A program made the translations under genes and the position numbers. The notes beneath the pieces were generated by a model that had not been told where the DNA came from, did not search any database, and saw only the letters and a list, made by a program, of their open reading frames with translations. From an uncultured Synechococcaceae cyanobacterium (GTDB lineage: Bacteria > Cyanobacteriota > Cyanobacteriia > PCC-6307 > Cyanobiaceae), in contig CAIZNP010000050.1 in assembly GCA_903934375.1 (NCBI GenBank), positions 1 to 33,275 of the forward strand: DNA of 33,275 nt, written 5' to 3'. Below are positions 24,607 to 33,275 of this stretch, one piece after another (position 1 is the stretch's first letter; each line of letters begins with the position of its first letter).

Positions 24607-25505
24607 GCGAGGCGATCCAGCCAGCGCCAGGACCAGGGGCGCTGACGCTGCTGCTCCTGCAGGACTGCCGCCGGATGATCGACGCCGGCCATCGGCCTGT
24701 GTTGGGGCTCAACGGGCCTGTGGGGTCCGGCAAGAGCACCCTCTCGCGCCAGCTGCGCCAGGACTTCGCCCGGGCTGGGCTGCAGCTGGCGGTGGCCTCG
24801 ATCGACGATGCCTACCTGCCCTGGGCCGAGCGCCGGCAGCGCATGGCCGGGAATCCCTTCGGCGTCAGCCGTGTGCCGCCCGGCAGCCATGATCCGGCTG
24901 CCCTGGCGGAGCCGATCCGGTGCTGGCGGCAGCAGCCCTGGAAGGGGGATGGCCGGGCCACCGCAGCGCTGGAGCTGCCCCGGTTCGACAAGACCCTCTG
25001 CGGCGGGGAGGGAGATCGCACCCCGAACTGGCATGGCCAGGCCGATGCCGTGCTGCTTGAGGGGTGGTTGCTGGGCTGCCGGCCCGTGCCGGAGCAGGAG
25101 CTGGTGGCCTGGTCAGCTGCCGCAGGGCTTGCTGCGCCGGCGCAGGCCTGGCTGCAGCGCAGCAATCAGGCTCTGCAGGCCTATCTGGGGCTCTGGGACA
25201 ACATCGATCAACTCGTGCTCTTGTGGCCATCCAGCTGGAGCTTGCCGCGCCGTTGGCGCTTTCAGGCGGAGGCCCGCCAGCGGCGCAGCGGTGGCGGCTG
25301 GCTCAGGCCGGAGCAGCTGGATCAGCTGGTGCAGGCCACGCTGCAGTCGCTACCAGCACCGCTCTACCAGCATCCCCTGCTGCAACGGGCGTGCTGGGTG
25401 CGTGAACTCGATGCCCGCCGCCGCTGCCGTTGGCAGGGACCTGGCGGCGAGCTGCTGAAGCGGCTGGATCAGTCCTCGTCGGCCTGCTCTTCAGCCACGG
25501 GGTAG
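24603..25505 (+). CDS. glyK: D-glycerate 3-kinase (plant/cyanobacterial type)
   Basis: 300-aa P-loop kinase. Walker A is GPVGSGKST (38-46). [20 protein letters not shown] is followed by [12 protein letters not shown], the typical segment of GLYK-type glycerate kinases and related uridine-kinase-like enzymes. [17 protein letters not shown] and [17 protein letters not shown] (Walker B-like) follow. GLYK makes 3-phosphoglycerate from glycerate in the last step of photorespiration. Coupling with a CbbY-like phosphatase supports a carbon-fixation context. The last 37 bp overlap the convergent rpmF gene. A related P-loop kinase of other substrate is possible. Confidence 0.87.
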   Translation: MSEAIQPAPGPGALTLLLLQDCRRMIDAGHRPVLGLNGPVGSGKSTLSRQLRQDFARAGLQLAVASIDDAYLPWAERRQRMAGNPFGVSRVPPGSHDPAALAEPIRCWRQQPWKGDGRATAALELPRFDKTLCGGEGDRTPNWHGQADAVLLEGWLLGCRPVPEQELVAWSAAAGLAAPAQAWLQRSNQALQAYLGLWDNIDQLVLLWPSSWSLPRRWRFQAEARQRRSGGGWLRPEQLDQLVQATLQSLPAPLYQHPLLQRACWVRELDARRRCRWQGPGGELLKRLDQSSSACSSATG

Positions 25506-25645
25506 ACGAAGCCCTGAGCGCGACCGCTGAGCACGGCCTTGCCGATCGAGAGCGCTTTCTGAGCAGCCACTGCAGCTTTGGCCTTCCAGGTGGCGTGGCG
25601 CTGGTTCCGCTTGCCCTTGGAGGTTTTCTTCTTGGGAACAGCCAT
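25469..25645 (-). CDS. rpmF: 50S ribosomal protein L32
   Basis: 58 aa starting [20 protein letters not shown], the invariant L32 N-terminus. It is very basic, with the ending adjusted to a short acidic tail (EEQADED), a common variation. The ATG at 25645 is preferred over an upstream in-frame start, because L32 proteins begin exactly at MAVPKKK. It is convergent with glyK and overlaps its end by 37 bp. It is divergent from ftsH across 86 bp. Confidence 0.96.
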   Translation of the reverse strand: MAVPKKKTSKGKRNQRHATWKAKAAVAAQKALSIGKAVLSGRAQGFVYPVAEEQADED

Positions 25646-25705
25646 CCCGCTCTCGTTTTGCCAAACCACGATCTTCCGCTGCCGTCCTCCCTTTCGTCAA
25701 ATCGC

Positions 25706-25711
25706 TAAGCT
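25706..25711 (+). promoter_or_regulatory. ftsH: Candidate -10 box (TAAGCT) for ftsH
   Basis: TAAGCT lies 20 bp before the ftsH GTG start in the rpmF/ftsH divergent spacer. It would give a very short leader. No -35 is clear. Confidence 0.3.
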
Positions 25712-25731
25712 CCATCCAGCGGCAGACCCCT

Positions 25732-27655
<1,924 letters not shown>

Positions 27656-27660
<5 letters not shown>

Positions 27661-27677
27661 GGGTTCGGCTGCTCAGG
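27656..27677. terminator. Possible shared hairpin between ftsH and cupin gene
   Basis: CCTGAG - 10-nt loop - CTCAGG overlaps both convergent stop codons. Five A residues follow on the plus strand, so there is no plus-strand U tract. Terminator function is tentative. Confidence 0.35.
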
Positions 27678-28656
27678 AAAAACGGATGTCGAGGCTGCGC
27701 AGGTAGGTCTTGAGGCCGGCGTCCTGGATCGGCAGCAGGTAGGCCGTGCGCCCGCTCTCGTTGACATGGGCATGCCAGTGACCCGGCGGGGTGATGAAGG
27801 CGCCACCGGCCTGCCAGTCGATCCGCTTCGGATCGCGGATCGTGCCGTCTGCGGCCAGCTCGGTGCCGACGAGGGTGTAGCAGCCGGGATCACAGTCGAT
27901 GATCAGATCGAGGGCGACCGACTGATGGCGGTGCGGGGCCTGGGTGGCGCCGGACGGCACCATGCCGAACATCGCCCAGAGCACGTGGGTCACCGTGCGG
28001 GTATTGGGAAGGTCGCGATTGGCCAGCAGCAGGCTGAGGCGGTTGCTGCGGGCACTGCTCGGATCCGCTGCCAGCTGGGCAAGTTCGGCCCTAAGCCACG
28101 AGCCCGGATAGTGGGTGGTCTCAAAGCGGGGGGCACTGGGCACCACGCCCAGGTAATCGAGCAGGGGAGCGTCGTGCACCCAGTAGAGAACGCTGCGGCT
28201 GTCGGCCTGCAGCAGCGGCGCCGGGCCGGCGGGCAGGACGAACAGGTCGCCGGTCTGCCAGTTGTGTGTGATGCCAGCGCTGTGGCCATCGCCGGCCCGC
28301 TCGCAGCGGCCGCTGCCGGACATCACATAGAACAGCGAGCTGGTGGCATTGGCCGCCGCCTTCACCCCTTCGCCGGGCTCAATCCGGATGAAGTGGGCCG
28401 CCAGGCCGGGGCTGGTGGCGGGCCCGATGGCCCCCAGCTCTTCGCTGAGATCAAGCGGCAGCACGGCGCTGGGTCCGGAGGCATGCAGCTCCGGTCCCCA
28501 GCAGCGGTAGGGGATCGGGTCGCTCAGACCGCGACGCACCGGGTTGGCGGCCTGGCGGTAGTCGAACAGGAGCGCCTTGCTGTCCCCCTCGGGGTGCACG
28601 GCTGCCGAACAGACCATCGGCTGCTCAACACTGATCCGTTCCGGGGTCTGAGTCAT
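27673..28656 (-). CDS. Bicupin protein (gentisate-dioxygenase-like fold)
   Basis: 327 aa with two cupin barrels. The N-terminal barrel shows ATSSLFYVMSGSGRCERAG and WQTGDLFVLPAGPAPLLQA. The C-terminal barrel has PHRHQSVALDLIIDC and GGAFITPPGHWHAHVNESG, giving a His-x-His and a later His/Glu set suitable for Fe or Mn. Overall arrangement resembles gentisate/1-hydroxy-2-naphthoate dioxygenase-like cupins, but the true substrate is unknown. There is no signal peptide. ATG at 28656. The gene has its own promoter-like element between inverted repeats and is likely separate from the thiS-like gene upstream. Confidence 0.82.
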   Translation of the reverse strand: MTQTPERISVEQPMVCSAAVHPEGDSKALLFDYRQAANPVRRGLSDPIPYRCWGPELHASGPSAVLPLDLSEELGAIGPATSPGLAAHFIRIEPGEGVKAAANATSSLFYVMSGSGRCERAGDGHSAGITHNWQTGDLFVLPAGPAPLLQADSRSVLYWVHDAPLLDYLGVVPSAPRFETTHYPGSWLRAELAQLAADPSSARSNRLSLLLANRDLPNTRTVTHVLWAMFGMVPSGATQAPHRHQSVALDLIIDCDPGCYTLVGTELAADGTIRDPKRIDWQAGGAFITPPGHWHAHVNESGRTAYLLPIQDAGLKTYLRSLDIRFS

Positions 28657-28668
28657 GGCACGCGTCCC

Positions 28669-28720
28669 CTGGCAGTGGAATCACCCTATTGAGCAGCTTG
28701 TTGGCGCTGACGACTGCCAG
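28669..28720 (-). promoter_or_regulatory. Cupin promoter region flanked by 8-bp inverted repeats
   Basis: On the minus strand a TAGGGT -10-like box (28683-28688) sits between perfect arms CTGGCAGT (28669-28676) and ACTGCCAG (28713-28720). The arms are 36 bp apart. One arm would overlap the start point and the other the -35 area, a plausible repressor arrangement. Confidence 0.35.
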
Positions 28721-28732
28721 CCTCGTTACCGA

Positions 28733-29008
28733 TCAGCCTCCGGCCACGGCGGGCACGATCGAGACCTCGTCGCCATCGCTGAGGGCGGTGGCCTGGTTGT
28801 CGAGGAAGCGGATGTCCTCGCTGTTGACGTAGACGTTGAGGAAGCGACGCAGCTTGCCGGCTTCATCACAGAGGCGCCCCTTGAGGCCGGGGTAGCGGCC
28901 GTCGAGGGCATCGATCAGGGCTTCCACGCTGCCGGCGTCCAGGCTGACGCTGGCCTCGTCGTTGGTGAACTTCTGCAGGGGGGTTGGGATCAGAACCTGA
29001 ACGGGCAT
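28733..29008 (-). CDS. ThiS/MoaD-like sulfur-carrier protein
   Basis: 91 aa with a beta-grasp fold and the hallmark C-terminal Gly-Gly immediately before the stop. The segment [15 protein letters not shown] matches the MoaD/ThiS end (DGDEV..IPAVAGG), which is adenylated and thiocarboxylated to deliver sulfur. The N-terminal part reads [20 protein letters not shown]. The ATG at 29008 lies 53 bp after the thrC stop, on the same strand. Pairing with a threonine-synthase-like gene resembles CysO-type systems, in which a ThiS-like protein serves amino-acid sulfur transfer; that link is inference. It could instead serve molybdopterin or thiamin synthesis. Confidence 0.85.
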   Translation of the reverse strand: MPVQVLIPTPLQKFTNDEASVSLDAGSVEALIDALDGRYPGLKGRLCDEAGKLRRFLNVYVNSEDIRFLDNQATALSDGDEVSIVPAVAGG

Positions 29009-29061
29009 GGATCGAGTCGGATGGGGCGAGTCGGATGGAGGGGTGGTGACGGGATATCGGC

Positions 29062-30330
29062 TCAGCCGATGCCGTGGGAGGCCTGGGCCTGCTTCCAGGC
29101 GGCGTTGAAGCTGTCGAGCTGGGCCTCGATTGTGTAGGGCTTGCCGATGGCATCCACCACGGCTTCCGTCGTCTTGAGGCCGTTGCCGGTGATGTAGGCC
29201 ACCGTGCGCTCTTCGGGGTTGATCTTCCCCTGCTCCACCAGCTTTTTCAGCACGGCGATGGTGGTGCCGCCGGCGGTTTCCGTGAACACGCCCTCTGTTT
29301 CGGCGAGCAGCTTGATGCCGTCGATGATCTCGCTGTCGCTCACGGCGGCGATGGTGCCGCCGGTGCGGTTGGCGATATCGATGGCGTAGGGTCCGTCGGC
29401 CGGGTTGCCAATGGCGATCGACTTGGCGATGGTGTTGGGCTTCACCGGCGTGATGAAGTCGCGCCCCTCGGCGAAGGCCTGGGCGATCGGGCTGCAACCC
29501 TCAGCCTGGGCACCGCTGAAGCGCACCGCCTTCTCCTCCACAAGGCCGCACTTGATGAACTCGTCGAAGCCCTTGCGGATCTTGGTGAACAGGGAGCCGG
29601 AGGCCAGCGGCGCCACGATGTGATCGGGCAGTTCCCAGCCCAGCTGCTCGATCACCTCGTAGCCGAGGGTCTTGGACCCTTCCGAGTAGTAGGGGCGCAG
29701 GTTGATGTTCACGAAGCCCCAGCCGTAGGTGTTGGCCACCTCCGAGCACAGGCGGTTCACCTGGTCGTAGTTGCCGTGCACCGCCATCAGGGTGGGGTTG
29801 TAGATCAGGGTGCCAAGCACCTTGCCCAGCTCCAGATCGCTGGGGATGAACACGCAGCACTCCAGGCCGGCGTGGGCGGCGATGGCGGCGGTGGAGTTGG
29901 CCAGGTTGCCGGTCGAGGCGCAGCTCACGGTCTTGAAGCCGAGCTCGCGGGCCCGGGTCAGGGCCACGGAAACGACGCGGTCCTTGAAGGAGAGCGTCGG
30001 CATGTTGACGCCGTCGTTCTTGATGTAGAGGGACTTCAGGCCCAGGCGCCGGGCCAGGTTGTCGGCCTTGAGCAGTGGCGTGAAGCCGGTGCCCACATCG
30101 ATCGGATCCCCCTCGATCGGCAGGAATTCGCGGTAGCGCCAGATCGAGGCGGGGCCGGCCTCGATCGTGGCGCGGCTGACACGGCTGCGGATCGCGTCGT
30201 AGTCGTAGACCACCTCCAGCGGACCGAAGCAGACGTCCTCACAGACGTGGCGTGCTCCGGCCTCGTAGGCATGGCCGCACTCCTTGCAGCGCAGGCCGGT
30301 GAAGGTGGAGCGGGAGAGCGTGACGGTCAC
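29062..30330 (-). CDS. thrC: Threonine synthase
   Basis: 422-aa PLP enzyme converting O-phosphohomoserine to threonine. The N-terminal zinc-ribbon-like cysteines (C15, C18, C30, C34) and [19 protein letters not shown] are typical of this type. The PLP lysine is K116 in TLSFKDRVV, and the PLP-phosphate binding region is [17 protein letters not shown]. Later conserved stretches include [18 protein letters not shown] and [17 protein letters not shown] at 30330. It leads the thiS-like gene. Divergent from the UPF0182 gene across 122 bp that holds an AT-rich dyad. Sequence-related sulfhydrylase activity cannot be excluded. Confidence 0.94.
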   Translation of the reverse strand: MTVTLSRSTFTGLRCKECGHAYEAGARHVCEDVCFGPLEVVYDYDAIRSRVSRATIEAGPASIWRYREFLPIEGDPIDVGTGFTPLLKADNLARRLGLKSLYIKNDGVNMPTLSFKDRVVSVALTRARELGFKTVSCASTGNLANSTAAIAAHAGLECCVFIPSDLELGKVLGTLIYNPTLMAVHGNYDQVNRLCSEVANTYGWGFVNINLRPYYSEGSKTLGYEVIEQLGWELPDHIVAPLASGSLFTKIRKGFDEFIKCGLVEEKAVRFSGAQAEGCSPIAQAFAEGRDFITPVKPNTIAKSIAIGNPADGPYAIDIANRTGGTIAAVSDSEIIDGIKLLAETEGVFTETAGGTTIAVLKKLVEQGKINPEERTVAYITGNGLKTTEAVVDAIGKPYTIEAQLDSFNAAWKQAQASHGIG

Positions 30331-30380
30331 GGACGGCCCGACAGTGGAGTTGAGGCTATCAGCGCCGGCCGTTGCCGCGA

Positions 30381-30411
30381 ATTAAATCCGATTCCTGAGA
30401 TCGGGATTAAT
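30381..30411. promoter_or_regulatory. AT-rich imperfect 12-bp dyad in thrC / UPF0182 divergent spacer
   Basis: ATTAAATCCGAT (30381-30392), a 7-bp spacer, and ATCGGGATTAAT (30400-30411). The arms match at 10 of 12 positions. It is an AT-rich island in GC-rich sequence, centred between two divergent genes, and looks like an operator for one or both. Confidence 0.45.
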
Positions 30412-30452
30412 CCTGCTCTTGTCACCTCGGGTGTCCTGCCTACGCTCCGGGC

Positions 30453-33275
30453 GTGCGATCCGCCTCTTCCATCCCGTCACAAAGCCTGCGTCGCGTTGCC
30501 GTCGTCGGCGTCGCGATGTTTGCCGCTGCCCTGCTCGCCTGGCTGATGGCCCGGCTCTGGATTGAGTGGCAGTGGTTCGGCCAGTTCAATCTCACCGGGC
30601 CGCTCGCCCGCCGCTGGGCCCTCCAGGTGCTGGGTGCGGGGGTTGGCCTTGGTCTCTGCTGGGCGATGGAGGCCTGGCTCACTCGCCTCTGGCGCCTCCC
30701 CCGCGATGGCCGCCGCCGCATGCCATTGGCGCCGCTCCCCTATGCCGGCTCGCTGGTGGTGCTCGCCCTTGGGCAGATCCTGCCGGGACTCTTGCTGTTG
30801 CGGCTAGCGCGGCGTCTTGTGGTCGACCCCTTCGTCTCGACTCCCCTGCTGGGCAGCCTGTCGCTGCCCAGCGAACCGCTGCCGTTGCTGCTGGGCCTGG
30901 GCCTGGTGTGCGCTGCAGGCCTGTTGCTGCGTCCTCTGACCACCGCCCGCCTGCTGGCGGCACTTGCCGCTGTGGCGGCATCGGCCTGCCTGGCCAGGGG
31001 CTGGGGGGTGTGGAGCCTGGCCCTGTTCGCCCCGAACGCCGGGGTGCGCGAGCCCGTGCTCGGGGCCGACATCAGCTTCGGCCTTGTGCGCTTCCCCGCC
31101 CTGGCGCTCGCCCTGGCCTTGCTGGCCGGGCTGCTGATCACGGCCTTGGCTGCGGGCCTCTGGGGGCTGATGGCCCGCTCGCCCCAGCTCAGTGATGGCC
31201 GCTTCGGAGGCTTCTCATCGGCGCAGCTCAGGGCCCTGCGCCGGCCGCTCGGCGTGCTGGCGCTGACGACGGCCGCTGCCTTCTGGCTGGGGCGGCATCA
31301 ACTGCTGCTCAGCACCCAGGGGAGCGTGCCCGGTGCCGGCTGGCTCGACATCCATGTGTCCCTGCCCCTGCGCACCCTCGCCGCCCTGCTGGCTCTGGTG
31401 CTCGCCGTGGCGGTGACCCTCAGGCTGCCGCGTCCGGGTCTGCGTGCCCCAGCCGTGCTGATCAGTGGTGGTGTGTTGCTGCTGGTGCCTCTGCTGGAGG
31501 CCGTGTTGCTGCCGGTGCTGCAGCTGATCGTCGTCAAGCCGAGGGAGCTGGAACGCGAGGCCCCTTACCTGGCCCGCTCGATCCGCGCCACCCGCGAGGC
31601 CTTTCAGCTGAACCGGATGGTGAGCCGCAACGTCAACCCGAAAACCCGCCTCACCCGTGCGGATGTCGAGGCGAGCCGCGCCACCCTGCGCAACATTCGC
31701 CTGTGGGACAGCCAGCCGTTGCTGGCCACCAACAAGCAGCTGCAGAAGCTGAGGGTCTACTACCGCTTCTCCGAGCCGGCCGTCGACCGCTACGACCTGG
31801 GCCAGCCCCGCGCTGATGGCCGTCAGCTGGTGATGATCACCGCCCGGGAGATGGACCCCTCAGCCCTGCCGGTTTCTGCCCGCACCTGGCTGAACCGTCA
31901 CCTCGTGTTCACGCACGGCATGGGATTCACCGTGTCGCCTGTGAATACCAGTGGTCCGGACGGCCTGCCCGAATACTTCATCAGTGATCTGGGCAATCCC
32001 CCCCGCATCCTCGGCAGTCCCCAGATCGGCATCACCCGCGACCAGGTGAAGGCGGCAATCCCGATCGGCCGCCCCAGCCTCTATTTCGGAGCCCTGCCCA
32101 GCCCCTATGCGATTGCGCCCACACGGGTGCAGGAGTTCGATTTCCCTCAGGGAGAGCAGAACATCTACACCCACTACACCGGCAACCTCGGTGTGCCGGT
32201 GGGTGCGCCGCTGCAGCGCCTGGCGGCGGCGCTCTACCTCGGCGAGCCGAAGCTGCTCAGCCGTGGTGCCCTGACCTCCAGGAGTCGTCTGCTGTTGCGC
32301 CGCGAGGTGCGCCAGCGGCTGCGCACGCTGGCGCCGTTCGTGCGCTTCACCGCCGAGCCCTACCTGGTGTCGGCCAAGATCGGTGCGGGCGCGCCGTTCC
32401 CGGCAAAGCAGCACCAGTACTGGATCGTGGACGGGTTCACCATCAGCCAGAGCTATCCCTACAGCGCACCGGTGCCGGGCCATCCGGAGATCCGCTACCT
32501 GCGCAATTCCGTCAAGGCGGTGGTGGATGCCTACAACGGCAGCGTGCGGCTGTATGTGAGTGAACCGCGTGATCCGATCATCGCCGGCTGGTGGCGCCTC
32601 TTCCCGGAACTGTTCGAGCCGCTGCGGGCGATGCCGCCGGCCCTGAAGGCGCACATGCGCTATCCGATCCGCCAATTCGAGCTGCAGACCGCCCAGATGC
32701 TGCGCTACCACGTCACTGATCCGCGCGTCTTCTATAGCGGAGACGATGTCTGGCAGGTCCCCAAGGAGGTCTACGGCCAGCGCCAGGTGCCCGTGCGGCC
32801 TTATCACATCAGCGCCCAGCTCAGCCCGCAGCTGCCTCCGGAATTTCTGCTCCTGCAGCCGCTCACCCCCCTGGCCCGGCCCAACCTGGTGGCCTGGCTG
32901 GCCGCCCGCAGCGACGATCCCCACTACGGCCAGCTGGTGCTGCTGCGTTTCCCCAGCCAGACGACCATCTTCGGCCCCGAGCAGATCACCGCTCTGATCA
33001 ACCAGGATCCGGCAATCAGCCAGCAGTTCGGCCTCTGGAATCGTTCCGGTGCCGAAGTGATCGAAGGCAACCTGCTGGTGGTGCCGGTGGGAGAGGCCTT
33101 GCTGTATGTCGAACCGATCTACCTGCGGGCCCGGCAGGGGGGCTTGCCGACCCTGGCCCGGGTGGTGGTCAGCGACGGCACGCGCATCGTGATGGAGCGC
33201 AGCCTCGATGCGGCCATCACTGCTCTGCTGGCGGCAGGCGAACGGGGCACCAAGCCGGCTGTCGCCAAGCCCCAG
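30453..33275 (+). CDS. UPF0182 membrane protein (3' end beyond window)
   Basis: 941 codons are present, still open at the right edge. The N-terminal ~350 residues contain about seven hydrophobic segments, including WLMARLWIEWQWFGQFNLTG. A long extracytoplasmic-looking region follows: NRMVSRNVNPKTRLTRADVE, MGFTVSPVNTSGPDGLPEYF, GNLGVPVGAPLQRLAAALY, RYLRNSVKAVVDAYNGSVRL and EGNLLVVPVGEALLYVEPI. These are characteristic UPF0182 sequences, widespread in cyanobacteria and actinobacteria. Function is unknown. The GTG start at 30453 (VRSASSIPSQ) lies only a few bases after a TACGCT -10-like box (30441-30446), so the mRNA may be nearly leaderless. Confidence 0.9.
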   Translation, partial: MRSASSIPSQSLRRVAVVGVAMFAAALLAWLMARLWIEWQWFGQFNLTGPLARRWALQVLGAGVGLGLCWAMEAWLTRLWRLPRDGRRRMPLAPLPYAGSLVVLALGQILPGLLLLRLARRLVVDPFVSTPLLGSLSLPSEPLPLLLGLGLVCAAGLLLRPLTTARLLAALAAVAASACLARGWGVWSLALFAPNAGVREPVLGADISFGLVRFPALALALALLAGLLITALAAGLWGLMARSPQLSDGRFGGFSSAQLRALRRPLGVLALTTAAAFWLGRHQLLLSTQGSVPGAGWLDIHVSLPLRTLAALLALVLAVAVTLRLPRPGLRAPAVLISGGVLLLVPLLEAVLLPVLQLIVVKPRELEREAPYLARSIRATREAFQLNRMVSRNVNPKTRLTRADVEASRATLRNIRLWDSQPLLATNKQLQKLRVYYRFSEPAVDRYDLGQPRADGRQLVMITAREMDPSALPVSARTWLNRHLVFTHGMGFTVSPVNTSGPDGLPEYFISDLGNPPRILGSPQIGITRDQVKAAIPIGRPSLYFGALPSPYAIAPTRVQEFDFPQGEQNIYTHYTGNLGVPVGAPLQRLAAALYLGEPKLLSRGALTSRSRLLLRREVRQRLRTLAPFVRFTAEPYLVSAKIGAGAPFPAKQHQYWIVDGFTISQSYPYSAPVPGHPEIRYLRNSVKAVVDAYNGSVRLYVSEPRDPIIAGWWRLFPELFEPLRAMPPALKAHMRYPIRQFELQTAQMLRYHVTDPRVFYSGDDVWQVPKEVYGQRQVPVRPYHISAQLSPQLPPEFLLLQPLTPLARPNLVAWLAARSDDPHYGQLVLLRFPSQTTIFGPEQITALINQDPAISQQFGLWNRSGAEVIEGNLLVVPVGEALLYVEPIYLRARQGGLPTLARVVVSDGTRIVMERSLDAAITALLAAGERGTKPAVAKPQ

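Noticed and set aside
28655-29137. Plus-strand open frame across the cupin/thiS-like spacer
   Set aside because: Mostly antisense to the sulfur-carrier gene whose Gly-Gly end and family match are clear.
29074-30546. 490-aa plus-strand open frame opposite thrC
   Set aside because: Antisense to a conserved threonine synthase; composition is that of a complement frame.

Overview
The window is an ordinary, densely packed, GC-rich chromosomal segment of a cyanobacterium. The evidence is a set of cyanobacterial genes: psb30/ycf12 (photosystem II), acsF (chlorophyll synthesis), a ycf20/DUF565 gene, a DUF2996 gene, a plant-type glycerate kinase and a UPF0182 membrane protein. The GC bias, the short intergenic gaps and several picocyanobacterial-looking hypothetical proteins suggest a Cyanobium / Synechococcus-like alpha-cyanobacterium. 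That placement is inference. I see no insertion sequence, prophage, CRISPR array, tRNA or rRNA.

Layout. 1-2018 (-): 5' two thirds of mfd, running off the left edge. 2179-5110 (+): PAS protein, PAS-GGDEF-EAL cyclic-di-GMP protein and an exported HExxH protein. 5064-5888 (-): conserved acidic/proline-rich hypothetical. 5954-10182 (+): TerC-type transporter, two hypothetical proteins, a DEAD-box RNA helicase and a protein with a C-terminal J domain. 10219-14144 (-): fmt, tldE(pmbA) and tldD. 14328-19713 (-): acsF, DUF2996 protein, small membrane protein, ubiX and an RNB-family protein whose catalytic residues appear lost. 19930-21077 (-): two half-size GDT1/UPF0016 transporters and a YkgJ-type cysteine-cluster protein. 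21195-21302 (+): psb30. 21474-23375 (-): recJ. 23504-25505 (+): CbbY-like HAD phosphatase, ycf20-like gene and glycerate kinase, joined by ATGA overlaps. 25469-25645 (-): rpmF. 25732-27660 (+): ftsH. 27673-30330 (-): cupin protein, ThiS/MoaD-like sulfur carrier and thrC. 30453-end (+): UPF0182 protein, cut by the right edge.

Functional themes. Photosynthesis: acsF makes the chlorophyll precursor ring, psb30 is a PSII subunit, and FtsH proteases usually repair PSII. Manganese or cation handling: the TerC protein and the split GDT1 pair, the latter divergent from psb30. Carbon metabolism: the HAD phosphatase and glycerate kinase share an operon. Signalling: one PAS/GGDEF/EAL module.

The most unusual things are (1) five 15-bp tandem repeats, three with clean TGGC-N2-GCCA dyads, just upstream of acsF, with different short tandem arrays upstream of the RNB gene and between psb30 and recJ; (2) the apparently dead RNB 'ribonuclease'; (3) a sulfur-carrier protein ending in Gly-Gly next to threonine synthase; and (4) an FtsH with only one recognisable membrane helix. 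No wholly new multi-gene system is evident. No stretch longer than 300 bases lacks a gene. The longer gaps (2019-2178, 7811-7951, 14145-14327, 15429-15585, 19714-19929, 21303-21473) hold only the promoters, hairpins and repeats listed, or nothing I can recognise.
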